Position numbers and translations under genes: made by a program. The notes beneath the pieces are model-generated. The model had not been told where the DNA came from, searched no databases, and saw nothing but the letters and a program-made list of their open reading frames with translations. Positions 51,466-60,443 of a stretch of DNA of 64,000 bases are shown piece after piece (position 1 is the stretch's first letter; each line of letters begins with the position of its first letter). The DNA lies in contig NZ_JBHMFS010000006.1 of the NCBI RefSeq assembly GCF_051433165.1, positions 62,001-126,000 on the forward strand. Reading direction: 5' to 3'. This DNA is from Falsiroseomonas sp051433165. Lineage in GTDB: Bacteria > Pseudomonadota > Alphaproteobacteria > Acetobacterales > Acetobacteraceae.

Positions 51466-53697
51466 TCAATCCTGCAGCACCCGGTCCTGGCGCCGGCGAA
51501 CCGGGCCGGCCGGGCGTTGCAGCGCGCTGCCGCGGCCGGAGAGCGAGGGATTGGTCATAAAGTACTCATGCGCCGAGACCTGCTTCGGCCCCGGCGCCAC
51601 GCGGCGATAGGTGCCATCGGCGCGAAGCTGCCAGGATTGCAACGTGTCCTGCATGTTCACCACCATCACCTGATCCAGGATCTGGGTGTGCACGGTCGGG
51701 TTCTCGATCGGCACCATCGTCTCCACCCGCCAATCCATGTTGCGCGCCATCAGATCGGCGCTGCTGATGAAGACGCGGGCGCGGCGGGATGGCAGGCGGT
51801 GGCCATTGCCGAAGACATAGACGCGGCTGTGTTCCAGGAAGCGGCCGACGATGGATTTGACGCGGATATTCTCCGACAGGCCAGGCACGCCGGGGCGCAG
51901 GCAGCAGATGCCGCGGACGACGCACTCCACCTTCACGCCGGCCTGGCTGGCGCGGTAGAGCGCATCGATCACCTGCTCATCCACCAGGGAGTTCATCTTG
52001 AGCCAGATGCCGGCGGGCTTGCCTTCGGCCGCGAAGGCAATCTCGCGCTCGATCAGGCCGAGCAGGGCGGGGCGGATGGTGAGCGGCGCGAAGGCCAGGC
52101 CTTCCATGGTCTCGGGGCGGGCGTAGCCGGTCATGTAGTTGAACAGCTTCGCGGCATCGCGGGTCAGCGCCGGGTCTGCCGTGAAGAAGGACAGGTCCGT
52201 GTAGATGCGCGCGGTGATCGGGTGGTAGTTGCCGGTGCCGAAATGGGCGTAGCTGCGGAGAATCTCGCGTTCGCGGCGGACCACGAGCGACACCTTGGCG
52301 TGGGTTTTCAGCTCGACGAAGCCGAACACCACCTGCACGCCGGCGGCTTCCAATTCGCGGGCCAGCGCGATGTTGCGTTCCTCATCGAAGCGGGCCTTGA
52401 TCTCGACGATGCCGGTGACGGATTTGCCGGCCTCCGCCGCCTCGATCAGCGCGCGGGCGATCGGGCTGTCGCGGGATGTGCGGTACAGAGTCTGCTTGAT
52501 GGCGACCACGCTGGGGTCGCGCGCGGCCTGGCGCAGGAACTGCACCACCACATCGAAGGATTCATAGGGGTGGTGGACGAGAATATCCTTCGCCGCGATG
52601 GCCGCAAAGCAGTCGCCGCCGAAATCCAGGATGCGTTCGGGGAAGCGCGGCGTGTAGGGGGTGAACAGCAGATCCGGCCGGTCATCGACGATGAGCTGCT
52701 TGATGTCGGCAATGCCGAGCAGTCCTTCCACCTTCACCAGGCCGGCACGGTCCGATTCCACTTCCTCCGCCACCAGCTGCACCATGTCCTCGGCCATCCG
52801 GCTGTCGACGGAGAGCAGGATGGCCTGGCCACGGCGGCGGCGCTTCAGCGCGGTTTCGTAGGAGCGGACGAGGTCTTCCGCCTCCTCCTCAAACTCCACA
52901 TCGGTGTCGCGGATCAGGCGGAACAGGCCGTGTTCGGCGGCGATGAAACCGGGGAACAGGCGGCGGAGGAACAGGACGATCAGATCCTCCAGCATCACGA
53001 AGCGGATCTTCTTCGAATCCGGCTCCGGCGGCAGGCGGATGAAACGCTCGATCTGCGGCGGCAGCGGCAGCAACGCGCGCATCGTGCCGCCATCCTCCTC
53101 CCGCACCAGCTTCAGCACCATGCACAGCGCCAGGTTGGCGATGAAGGGAAAGGGGTGGGCGGGGTCCACGGCGAGCGGCGTCAGCACCGCGAAGACCCGG
53201 TCCATGAACCAGCCTTCGAGCCAGGCGCGATCCGCCTCGGTCAATTCCGCCGGCTTGCAGACGGAGACGCCGGCAACATCCAGCAGGCCGCGCAATTCAT
53301 GCCAGGCCTGCTGCTGGCCCTCGATGAGGGACTGTGCGGCGGCGTTCACGGCGGAAAGCTGCTGCGCCGGGGTCAGCCCATCGGGCGAGGGCGTGGAGAT
53401 GCCGGCGCGGTCCTGGCCGATCAGCCCGGCGACGCGGACGGAGTAGAACTCATCGAGGTTGGAGGCGGAGATGGCGACGAAGCGCAGCCGTTCCAGCAGC
53501 GGGTGGCGCGGGTTGGCGGCTTCCTCCAGCACGCGGGTGTTAAAGGCGAGCCAGGACAATTCGCGGTTGATGAAACGCGCCGGGCTATCGGCTGCGATCG
53601 CCGGCGTTCGCACCGCGCCGGCTGGCGCGCCGGGCTTGGGCGTGGCGGGATGGGCTGGGGTCGCAGTCGGGCCTGCGGGCGTGGGCATCGTGTCCAT
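51466..53697 (-). CDS. ppk1: Polyphosphate kinase 1
   Basis: A 743-residue PPK1 that reversibly polymerises the ATP gamma-phosphate into polyphosphate. The N domain has FINRELSWLAFNTRVLEEA, followed by the SASNLDEFYSVRVAG block. The catalytic PLD-like domains carry VELKTHAKVSLVVRRE with the phosphorylated His, FGTGNYHP, and the second His region near SRVYVFGNGHRLPSRRARVFISSADLM. A Pro/Ala-rich leader of about 35 residues precedes the conserved part. It sits between hdaA and ppx on the same strand. Confidence 0.96.
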   Translation of the reverse strand: MDTMPTPAGPTATPAHPATPKPGAPAGAVRTPAIAADSPARFINRELSWLAFNTRVLEEAANPRHPLLERLRFVAISASNLDEFYSVRVAGLIGQDRAGISTPSPDGLTPAQQLSAVNAAAQSLIEGQQQAWHELRGLLDVAGVSVCKPAELTEADRAWLEGWFMDRVFAVLTPLAVDPAHPFPFIANLALCMVLKLVREEDGGTMRALLPLPPQIERFIRLPPEPDSKKIRFVMLEDLIVLFLRRLFPGFIAAEHGLFRLIRDTDVEFEEEAEDLVRSYETALKRRRRGQAILLSVDSRMAEDMVQLVAEEVESDRAGLVKVEGLLGIADIKQLIVDDRPDLLFTPYTPRFPERILDFGGDCFAAIAAKDILVHHPYESFDVVVQFLRQAARDPSVVAIKQTLYRTSRDSPIARALIEAAEAGKSVTGIVEIKARFDEERNIALARELEAAGVQVVFGFVELKTHAKVSLVVRREREILRSYAHFGTGNYHPITARIYTDLSFFTADPALTRDAAKLFNYMTGYARPETMEGLAFAPLTIRPALLGLIEREIAFAAEGKPAGIWLKMNSLVDEQVIDALYRASQAGVKVECVVRGICCLRPGVPGLSENIRVKSIVGRFLEHSRVYVFGNGHRLPSRRARVFISSADLMARNMDWRVETMVPIENPTVHTQILDQVMVVNMQDTLQSWQLRADGTYRRVAPGPKQVSAHEYFMTNPSLSGRGSALQRPAGPVRRRQDRVLQD

Positions 53698-53739
53698 GCC
53701 GATCAGACTAGCCCAGCGGCCTGCCAGTCGGGAGGCTGA

Positions 53740-54426
53740 TTACGCGGACGTCTCGGAACGGTCATCCAACGCCAGCACCTGACGTGCCAAGGGGCGCGTG
53801 ATCGGCGTGGCCCCGGCGAGCGCCGCCGCATCCAGCGCCGCCACGGCACGGGCGATGGCCGCCGCATGGCGCGGCAGGCGGGACAGCAGGAAGGCCTGCA
53901 CCCCCGGCTCCACCCGCAACTGCCGGTCCGCCAGATGCTTGGCCAGCAGGGCCGCCAGCAAGGGTTCAGTTGGCGTCAACACGCCCACCGCCTGGGTGGC
54001 GCGCAGCCGGCTGGCGAGGTCCGGCAGGATGGTACCCCAGCGGGCGGGCGGGGCGCGGGCGGCCAGCAGCAGCGGCGCGCCGGCCTCCGCCGCATGGTTG
54101 ATCAGGTGGAACAGCGCCTGTTCGGGTGCCGCATCGGCGCGGTCCAGTGCGGTGCCGGCCACATCGGCCAGCGCCGCATCCATGGTCAGGCCCGGCCCCT
54201 CCAGCCGCCGCCAGCCGCGCTCCGCCGCCGCCGCGTGCAGCATATGCGACTTGCCCACCCCCTCCGGCCCATGCAGGGCCAGGCGGTGCAGCGGCCAGCG
54301 CTCCGGCGCCTCCAGCCAGGCCAGGGCCTCCGCGTTGCTGGCAGCCGGAATCAGGTCGGACGCCGCGGAGGACGCGATCTCCGGCAGCGGCAGCGGCAAT
54401 TGCAGGGCCAGGGGGGCGAGTGCCAT
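53740..54426 (-). CDS. hdaA: DnaA-related regulatory inactivator HdaA
   Basis: A 228-residue DnaA-like AAA+ protein. It begins MALAPLALQLPLPLPE, whose QLPLPL matches the beta-clamp binding pentamer of Hda, and continues with Walker A GPEGVGKSH. There is no DnaA-type DNA-binding domain 4, so it acts by promoting DnaA-ATP hydrolysis with the DNA-loaded clamp and so limits re-initiation. It lies directly upstream of ppk on the same strand (42 bp). The usual upstream neighbour AI-2E is separated from it by an opposite-strand EAL gene. Confidence 0.9.
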   Translation of the reverse strand: MALAPLALQLPLPLPEIASSAASDLIPAASNAEALAWLEAPERWPLHRLALHGPEGVGKSHMLHAAAAERGWRRLEGPGLTMDAALADVAGTALDRADAAPEQALFHLINHAAEAGAPLLLAARAPPARWGTILPDLASRLRATQAVGVLTPTEPLLAALLAKHLADRQLRVEPGVQAFLLSRLPRHAAAIARAVAALDAAALAGATPITRPLARQVLALDDRSETSA

Positions 54427-54594
54427 GAAGGCGGCTTTAGCGCAGGCCATCGGCGCCCGCATCAACCCATCCTTCACCCGCGCCCGGCCAGAGTGCCGCC
54501 GGGGCAAAGCCTGCCCCTGCCGCAAGGAATGCCGCAACACCCCCTGCAAACGCCTGCCCGGCAAGCGAAAACCGACAGGCGAATAGGACGCGGC

Positions 54595-55812
54595 ATGTTC
54601 GACGGATTGATGACGCCCGCCAGCGCCGGGCAAAGCACCATCCAGCGTGGTCTGGAGGCGGTGCGCCGCCATCTCGGCATGGAAGTCGCCTATGTCTCCC
54701 GCTTCGAGCGTGGCCGGACGGTGTTCCGGGAGGTCGATGCCCCGGGGCTGGAAGGGCTGATCAAGCCCGGCGATTCGCGCCCGCTGCATGAGGTCTATTG
54801 CCCGCACATCCTGGCCGGGCGCCTGCCCGAGCTGATCCCGGACACCGCCGCCCTGCCGCTGGCAGCAAGCCTGCCGATCACCCGCGCGGTGCCGATCGGC
54901 GCGCATGTCTCGGTGCCGATCCACCTGCGGGATGGCCGCGCCTATGGCATGTTCTGCTGCCTGAGCCCGCACCCCAACCCGAGCCTGAACGCCCGCGACC
55001 TTCAAGTGATGCGCGTCTTCGCCGAGGTTGCCTCGCATGAGATCGGCCGCGAAGTGGCCGAGGCCGAGGCTAGCGAGGCCCGGCTGGAGGAGCTGGAGGC
55101 GGTGATGGAGGGGCGGCTTTTCACCTTCCGCTTCCAGCCCATCCTGGCGCTGCAGCCCTTCCAGGTGGTGGGGTTCGAGGTGCTGTGCCGCTTTGGCCCG
55201 GAGCCCTACCGCGCGCCGGACCAATGGTTCGCGGCCGCGCATGCCGCGGGATGCGGGGTGGAACTGGAACTGGCAGTGCTGCGGCGTGCGGTGCAGGCGG
55301 TGCGCCGGCTGAAGGCGCCGGCCTTCCTGTCCTTCAATGCGGCGCCCGCCACCGTCCTCAGCGGGCGCCTCACCGCGCTGCTCGCCGGGCTGCCGACGGA
55401 ACGCCTGGTGCTGGAGGTGACGGAGCACAGCCAGGTGACGGACTACGAGGCGCTGCGCGCGGCGCTCGCACCGCTGCGCTCGGCCGGCGTAAAGCTCGCC
55501 ATCGATGATGCAGGCGCCGGCTATTCCAGTCTGCAGCACATCCTGCAATTGCAGCCGGACATCATCAAGCTGGATATGGGCCTGGTGCGCGACGTGGACC
55601 GCGACCCGGCCAAGCGTGCCCTGGCCGCGGCGCTGTGCTTCTTCGCCCGCGAAACCGGCTGCCAGATCGTCGCGGAGGGCATCGAGACCGAGGCGGAAGT
55701 CGCGGCGCTGGAGGCACTGGGCGTCTCCAAGGGCCAGGGCTACCTGCTCGGTCGGCCGGGCGATCTGGCGGCAGCGCAGGAGATGGTGGGCGCGGCAGCG
55801 CCAACGGGGTAG
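54595..55812 (+). CDS. GAF-EAL cyclic-di-GMP phosphodiesterase
   Basis: A 405-residue protein with an N-terminal GAF-like sensor (about residues 15-150; GDSRPLHEVYCPHILAGRLPEL and SVPIHLRDGRAYGMFCC) and a C-terminal EAL domain (about 170-400). The signature is EVL rather than EAL (GFEVLCRFGPEP). The metal and catalytic residues are kept: FNAAP, LEVTEHSQV, LAIDDAGAGYSSL, IIKLDMGL, VAEGIETEAE and KGQGYLLGRP. It should hydrolyse c-di-GMP to pGpG. AGGA precedes the ATG at 54595. It is divergent from hdaA and convergent with the AI-2E gene. Confidence 0.9.
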   Translation: MFDGLMTPASAGQSTIQRGLEAVRRHLGMEVAYVSRFERGRTVFREVDAPGLEGLIKPGDSRPLHEVYCPHILAGRLPELIPDTAALPLAASLPITRAVPIGAHVSVPIHLRDGRAYGMFCCLSPHPNPSLNARDLQVMRVFAEVASHEIGREVAEAEASEARLEELEAVMEGRLFTFRFQPILALQPFQVVGFEVLCRFGPEPYRAPDQWFAAAHAAGCGVELELAVLRRAVQAVRRLKAPAFLSFNAAPATVLSGRLTALLAGLPTERLVLEVTEHSQVTDYEALRAALAPLRSAGVKLAIDDAGAGYSSLQHILQLQPDIIKLDMGLVRDVDRDPAKRALAAALCFFARETGCQIVAEGIETEAEVAALEALGVSKGQGYLLGRPGDLAAAQEMVGAAAPTG

Positions 55813-55875
55813 CGGCGCCCCCTTTGCACGGTCGTGACGCGCGGGCGGCGGAGATGCCGCTGCCGCCGCGTGCCT

Positions 55876-57087
55876 TCAACCGCTGCCGGTGCGCGGCGGG
55901 TCCAGGTAGAGCGGGCTTTCCAGGTAGCGCCGCAGCCAGTAGCGCGCGATCACGCCGATGGCGGCCGCCATCGGCACTGCCAGCAGCACGCCGAGAAATC
56001 CGAAAGCCACGCCGCCGGCGAACAGGGCGAAGATGACCCAGACCGCGTGAAGTTCCACCCTGTCCCCCAGCAATCGGGGATAGATGACATAACCCTCGAC
56101 GATGTGGCCGAGCAGGAAGACGCCGGCCACCAGAAGCACCTCGTTCCAGGTGCCGAACTGCGCCACCGCCAGCACCACCGCCATGACGAAGCCGGTCAGC
56201 GACCCGACATAGGGAATGAAGGACAGCAGGCCCGCCAGCAGCCCCACCGTCAGCCCCAGTTCCAGCCCCAGCGCCGACAGCGCCGCGGCGTAGTAGGCGG
56301 CCAGGATGGCGCAGCACAGTAGCTGGCCGCGCAGCCAGGCGGACAATACCCGGTCCGTATCCCGCGCAAGCTGGCGCAAGGTCTGGGCGGATTTGCGGGG
56401 CAGCCAGCTTTCAATCCGGCCCATCATCCGCTGCCAGTCGCGCAGCAGGTAGAAGCCCACGATCGGCGTCACCACGAGCAGCGCGAACACATTGAACAGC
56501 GCCACGCCGCCGCCGATCAACCGCGCCACGGCGGTGCCGAGGAAGGTGACGATCTGCCCGGCCTGGCCGATCACCAGGTCCCGCAACTGGGCGTCCATCA
56601 CCTCCGGCCCCAGGGCGTTCTGCGCGGCTTCCAGCGCCTGGCGCACCGCTTGGCCGATGCCGGCGACATAAGCGGGCATGCGCAGCACCAGCACGCCGAT
56701 CTGGGCCACCAGCAGCGGGTACAGCAGCAGCAGCGCCATCAGCGCCAGCGCCGTCAGTGCCAGCACCAGCAGGAAGGCCGCCACCGGCCGCGGCACGCCG
56801 AGGCGGGCCAGCCGTGTGGTCGGCGGGTCCAGGAAATAGGCGATGCAACCGGCCAGCACGAAGGGCGTGAGGATGGCGGAGAACAGCCACATCGTCAGCA
56901 GCAGCGCGGCCAGCGTGCCGATCACCATGCCCCAGCGCTCACCCCGCGTGGCCTGGCGGCCCGGCTGCACCGGCGGCGGCAGCGGCGCCGGGCCGGGGCG
57001 CGGCTTCGGCAGTTCGCCGGCCGGCATCTTCACGGCCGGCGGCAGTGCCGGCGGTGGCAATTGCGGTGGGGGCGGCGGGCGGCTCAT
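55876..57087 (-). CDS. AI-2E/PerM-family membrane permease
   Basis: A 403-residue integral membrane protein. A Pro-rich cytoplasmic leader (about residues 1-45) is followed by seven to eight hydrophobic segments and the family block PIVGFYLLRDWQRMMGRIESWLP, with GLLSFIPYVGSLTGFVMAVVLA and GHIVEGYVIYPRLLGDRVELHAVWV in the second half. AI-2E/PerM proteins include Na+/H+ antiporters and autoinducer-2 exporters. The start MSRPPPPPQLPP at 57087 overlaps the CDP-alcohol transferase stop as ATGA. Confidence 0.9.
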   Translation of the reverse strand: MSRPPPPPQLPPPALPPAVKMPAGELPKPRPGPAPLPPPVQPGRQATRGERWGMVIGTLAALLLTMWLFSAILTPFVLAGCIAYFLDPPTTRLARLGVPRPVAAFLLVLALTALALMALLLLYPLLVAQIGVLVLRMPAYVAGIGQAVRQALEAAQNALGPEVMDAQLRDLVIGQAGQIVTFLGTAVARLIGGGVALFNVFALLVVTPIVGFYLLRDWQRMMGRIESWLPRKSAQTLRQLARDTDRVLSAWLRGQLLCCAILAAYYAAALSALGLELGLTVGLLAGLLSFIPYVGSLTGFVMAVVLAVAQFGTWNEVLLVAGVFLLGHIVEGYVIYPRLLGDRVELHAVWVIFALFAGGVAFGFLGVLLAVPMAAAIGVIARYWLRRYLESPLYLDPPRTGSG

Positions 57088-57659
57088 CTGCCGGAACGGG
57101 CCGCCTGCACCACATAGGCGGCGCCGGAGGCGAGGGTGGTCGCAGCCACAAGCCAGATCGCCGCATCCAGCACCGCGCGGGTACCCAGGCCGTATCCGGC
57201 CATCAGCAGGGCGAAGGCCGCGAGGCCGATCTGTGCCAGAGTGTTCAGCTTGGAGATCCACAGCGGTTTGATCAGCGGCGGCTGCCCCAGCATATACAGC
57301 ACGACCACGCCGCCGACGATCAGCAGATCACGGAACACCACCAGAATGGCCAGCCAGTCCGGCAGAACGCCGAGGGCCGCCAGCGTGACATAGACCGAGA
57401 CCAGCAGCGCCTTGTCCGCCACCGGGTCCATCATGGCCCCCAGGGCGGAGCGGCTGTTCCGCACCCGAGCCAGCCAGCCATCCAGCCCATCCGAGATGCC
57501 GGCCGCGACGAAGACCCAGAAGGCGAGGTCCAGCCGGTTGTGCAGCATCAGCCAGATGGCGGCGGGCACCGCGCAGAGCCGGGCGAAGGTGATGGCATTG
57601 GGCAGCGTGAACGGCCCGCCATCGGGTTCATGCGGGGGCGTGTCAGCGGAACCCGGCAA
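57084..57659 (-). CDS. CDP-alcohol phosphatidyltransferase
   Basis: A 191-residue membrane enzyme that joins CDP-diacylglycerol to an alcohol such as glycerol 3-phosphate. The active-site motif DGLDGWLARVRNSRSALGAMMDPVADK follows the family pattern DG-x2-AR-x8-G-x3-D-x3-D. Several hydrophobic helices surround it. No ATG is available; a TTG at 57659, overlapping the DUF2066 stop, is the likely start. It resembles PgsA-type phosphatidylglycerophosphate synthases but the acceptor is not certain. Confidence 0.88.
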   Translation of the reverse strand: MPGSADTPPHEPDGGPFTLPNAITFARLCAVPAAIWLMLHNRLDLAFWVFVAAGISDGLDGWLARVRNSRSALGAMMDPVADKALLVSVYVTLAALGVLPDWLAILVVFRDLLIVGGVVVLYMLGQPPLIKPLWISKLNTLAQIGLAAFALLMAGYGLGTRAVLDAAIWLVAATTLASGAAYVVQAARSGR

Positions 57660-58365
57660 GGCTCAGGCGCCATCCCTCGCCGCGCGCCGCGCCAGCGCGG
57701 GGGTCGTTGGTGGCCGGCATTGCGGGTGCCAGGGCCAGGCCTGCCGAGGCCAATGCCATCGCCGCCTCCGACGCCTCGCTCCGCAGCCCGAGTCGCAGCC
57801 TCGCCTGGTCCCCCGCCACCGAAACCACCTGCACGCGCGCCACCGGCGGGGCGGCGGAAAGCCGGCGGGTGATCTCCACCCATTCGGCGAAGCTGCGATA
57901 GCTGGCCAGCGCATCCACCGTCGTCACCGCGGGGCCGCTGGCCATGGCAGGCGGCGGGGCTTCGGAGGGTTGCACGCCTTCCCGGGGCGCCGCCGCCGCA
58001 TCCGGGCTGGCGGGTATCCGGCCGCCGGCGGCGGCGACGCGCTGCGGGTTAAAATTCACCGTGATGCGGGCGGTGTAGGTCCGCGCCGTGATCCGCTCCG
58101 ATTCGATCACCAGCGACCGCACCATGGATTCGATCTGCTGGGTGGAGGCGTTGGCGCTGAGGCCGAGGCTGGCGGCCATCCGCTCATAGGCCAGGCGCTG
58201 GCCGGCATTCAGCGCCTGTTCGCGCGCCAGCACCGCGGTCTCGGCCGTGGCCGTGGCCGGGACGCCGCGCTGTACCAGGGGGTCTTCCTGCGCCACGGCC
58301 GGCGCCAGCGCCATGCCGCACAGCAGCAGGAGGAGCAGACCGAGCATGCGGATTGCGGAGGCCAC
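57643..58365 (-). CDS. DUF2066 domain exported protein
   Basis: A protein of about 240 residues with an N-terminal signal sequence (MLGLLLLLLCGMALAPAVAQ region) followed by a DUF2066 domain: LNAGQRLAYERMAASLGLS, SLVIESERITARTYTARITVNFNPQRVAA. The function of the domain is unknown. A GTG at 58365 (MASAIRMLGLL) is preferred because it adds a positive residue before the hydrophobic core; an ATG at 58347 is the alternative. First gene of the leftward DUF2066-phosphotransferase-AI-2E operon, divergent from purM. Confidence 0.82.
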   Translation of the reverse strand: MASAIRMLGLLLLLLCGMALAPAVAQEDPLVQRGVPATATAETAVLAREQALNAGQRLAYERMAASLGLSANASTQQIESMVRSLVIESERITARTYTARITVNFNPQRVAAAGGRIPASPDAAAAPREGVQPSEAPPPAMASGPAVTTVDALASYRSFAEWVEITRRLSAAPPVARVQVVSVAGDQARLRLGLRSEASEAAMALASAGLALAPAMPATNDPRAGAARGEGWRLSLAGFR

Positions 58366-58488
58366 GCTCGCGTGGTTGTTTCCCCCCCGCTTTGCCCGCC
58401 AGGCTCGCCGCAGGCTGACCGGCATGCTTGTAACCGGCATCTCGCCATCCTTTTCCGTTCTCAGCCGCATACCCGATCGGGGGCCGCC

Positions 58489-59550
58489 ATGACCAGCCTG
58501 ACCTACCGTGACGCGGGGGTGGATATCGAAGCCGGCGACGCGCTGGTGGAGGTGATCAAGCCCCTCGCCCGCAGCACCGACAGGGCTGGAACGATGGGCG
58601 GCCTCGGCGGTTTCGGCGCGCTGTTCGATCTGAAGGCGGCCGGGTTCCGCGACCCGGTGCTGGTTTCCTCCACCGACGGGGTCGGCACCAAGCTGAAGCT
58701 GGCGATCGATTCCGGCATCCATGGCTTCGTCGGCCAGGATCTGGTGGCGATGTGCGTGAACGACCTGGTGGTGCAGGGGGCGGAGCCGCTGTTCTTCCTG
58801 GACTATTTCGCGACCGGCAAGCTGGAGGTGGCGCAGGCCGCCGCCGTGGTGGGTGGCATCGCGGAGGGCTGCCGGATTGCCGGCTGCGCCCTGGTGGGCG
58901 GCGAGACGGCGGAAATGCCGGGGCTTTATAGGGGCGGCGACTACGACCTGGCCGGCTTCACCGTGGGCGCCGCGGAGCGCGATGCGCTGCTGCCGAAGCC
59001 CGATGTCGGGCCGGGCGATGTGCTGCTGGGGCTGGCCAGTTCCGGCGTGCATTCCAATGGCTTCTCGCTGGTGCGGCGCATCCTGGAAGGCACGAACCTC
59101 ACCCTGGAAGCCCCCGCCCCCTTCGCGACCGGCAAAAGCGTGGCGGAGGCGCTGCTGGTGCCGACGCGGATCTACGTGAAGCCGGTGCTGGCGCTGCACA
59201 AGGCGGGGCTGCTGAAGGCGGCCGCCCACATCACCGGCGGCGGCCTGCCGGGCAATCTGCCGCGTGTGCTGCCGGCGGGCGTGGTGGCGGCGCTGGATGC
59301 GCGTTCCTGGTCGCTGCCGCCGGTGTTTGGCTGGCTGGCGCGGAAGGGCAATGTGGCGGCGGAGGAAATGCTGCGGGTGTTCAACTGCGGCCTCGGCATG
59401 GTGCTGGTGGTGGGCGAGGCCGAGGCCGAGGCCGCCCGCGCGCAGCTGGAGGCGGCAGGGGAGACGGTGTTTCGCATCGGCGTGCTGGAAGCGGGCGAAG
59501 GTGCCGCCGCCGTGCGGATCGACCATCTGGGTGCCGGCTGGCCCGCCTGA
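58489..59550 (+). CDS. purM: Phosphoribosylformylglycinamidine cyclo-ligase (AIR synthetase)
   Basis: A 353-residue PurM that closes the imidazole ring of AIR from FGAM and ATP in purine synthesis. Family motifs are present: YRDAGVDIEAGDALVEVIKP at the start, FRDPVLVSSTDGVGTKLK, DLVVQGAEPLFFLDYFATG, ALVGGETAEMPGLY and AHITGGGLPGNLPRVL. The ATG at 58489 gives the expected N-terminus. It overlaps nothing but starts the purM-purN operon, purN beginning 2 bp after its stop. Confidence 0.96.
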   Translation: MTSLTYRDAGVDIEAGDALVEVIKPLARSTDRAGTMGGLGGFGALFDLKAAGFRDPVLVSSTDGVGTKLKLAIDSGIHGFVGQDLVAMCVNDLVVQGAEPLFFLDYFATGKLEVAQAAAVVGGIAEGCRIAGCALVGGETAEMPGLYRGGDYDLAGFTVGAAERDALLPKPDVGPGDVLLGLASSGVHSNGFSLVRRILEGTNLTLEAPAPFATGKSVAEALLVPTRIYVKPVLALHKAGLLKAAAHITGGGLPGNLPRVLPAGVVAALDARSWSLPPVFGWLARKGNVAAEEMLRVFNCGLGMVLVVGEAEAEAARAQLEAAGETVFRIGVLEAGEGAAAVRIDHLGAGWPA

Positions 59551-59552
59551 GC

Positions 59553-60239
59553 ATGCGCGTCGCCATCCTGATTTCCGGCCGCGGCAGCAACATGGCCGCG
59601 CTGCTGCACGCCGCCGCCGTGCCGGGCTACCCGGCGACCATAGCGCTGGTGCTGTCCAACCGCGCTGATGCCGCCGGGCTGGCCGTGGCGCAGGCGGCCG
59701 GGGTGCCCACCGCGGTGGTGGAGAGCCGCGCCTTCAAGTCGGACCGCGATGGCTTCGAGCGGGCGATGGAGGCGGAATTCGCCCACCACGGGATCGAGCT
59801 GGTGGCGCTGGCGGGCTTCATGCGGGTGCTGACGGAAGGCTTCGTCGAACGCTGGCGCGACCGCCTGGTGAACATCCACCCCTCCCTGCTGCCCAGCTTC
59901 AAGGGGCTGGACACCCATGCGCGCGCGCTGGCCGCCGGGGTGAAGCTGCATGGCTGCACGGTGCATCTGGTACGGCACGGCGTGGATGACGGGCCGATCC
60001 TGGCCCAGGCCGCCGTCCCGGTGCTGCCCGGGGATGATGAGGCGGCGCTGGCGGCGCGGGTCCTCGAACAGGAACATCTTCTGTATCCGGCAGCCCTCGC
60101 CTGGCTGGCGGCGGGCCAGGTGCGGATGCAGGGGGAACTGGCGGTGGTGACCGCGCCGGGGGCGCAGGGTGTGCTGGCAAACCCCTTGCCGGCCCCGGCC
60201 CCGCTACCTACAACCGATGCTTGGCGCGTATCCGGATGA
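59553..60239 (+). CDS. purN: Phosphoribosylglycinamide formyltransferase
   Basis: A 228-residue PurN that formylates GAR with 10-formyl-tetrahydrofolate. The motifs are VAILISGRGSNMAALL (folate/phosphate binding), LALAGFMRVL, the catalytic RLVNIHPSLLPSFKGLDTHARAL (His and Asn), and VHLVRHGVDDGPILAQAAVPV with the catalytic Asp. The C-terminal tail (LPAPAPLPTTDAWRVSG) is slightly longer than in E. coli (212 residues). It follows purM with a 2-bp gap. Confidence 0.96.
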   Translation: MRVAILISGRGSNMAALLHAAAVPGYPATIALVLSNRADAAGLAVAQAAGVPTAVVESRAFKSDRDGFERAMEAEFAHHGIELVALAGFMRVLTEGFVERWRDRLVNIHPSLLPSFKGLDTHARALAAGVKLHGCTVHLVRHGVDDGPILAQAAVPVLPGDDEAALAARVLEQEHLLYPAALAWLAAGQVRMQGELAVVTAPGAQGVLANPLPAPAPLPTTDAWRVSG

Positions 60240-60247
60240 GGGTGATC

Positions 60248-60406
60248 ATGGCCGAACAGGCACCGACGTATGAGATGGTCGAAGTGAAGGCCGAGGATCT
60301 GATGGCGGAGCGCCAGGGCCTGTATGCCGGCTTCCTGCGCGCCAGCGTCTGGAGCATCGGCGTGACGGTCGCCGTGCTGTTGCTGATGGCGATCTTCCTG
60401 GTTTGA
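60248..60406 (+). CDS. aa3-type cytochrome c oxidase subunit IV-like small protein
   Basis: A 52-residue single-pass membrane protein beginning MAEQAPTYEMVEVKAEDL. The arrangement of an acidic N-terminus followed by GLYAGFLRASVWSIGVTVAVLLLMAIF matches the short alphaproteobacterial COX4_pro_2 subunit of aa3-type cytochrome c oxidase. GAGGGTG precedes the ATG at 60248. The rest of the cox operon is not in the window, so it is a detached subunit gene following purN by 8 bp. Confidence 0.7.
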   Translation: MAEQAPTYEMVEVKAEDLMAERQGLYAGFLRASVWSIGVTVAVLLLMAIFLV

Positions 60407-60414
60407 GGCAGGTC

Positions 60415-60434
60415 GGGGGGCGCCAGCGCCCCCC
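60415..60434. terminator. Stem-loop terminator between convergent genes
   Basis: GGGGGGCG (60415-60422) pairs perfectly with CGCCCCCC (60427-60434) around the loop CCAG. It sits 9 bp after the oxidase-subunit stop and 10 bp before the ndk stop, where it could act in both directions. Confidence 0.6.
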
Positions 60435-60443
60435 GTTCAGGCT

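Noticed and set aside
51202..53739. 845-codon + strand frame opposite ppk
   Set aside because: Shadow of ppk, which has all catalytic motifs on the other strand.
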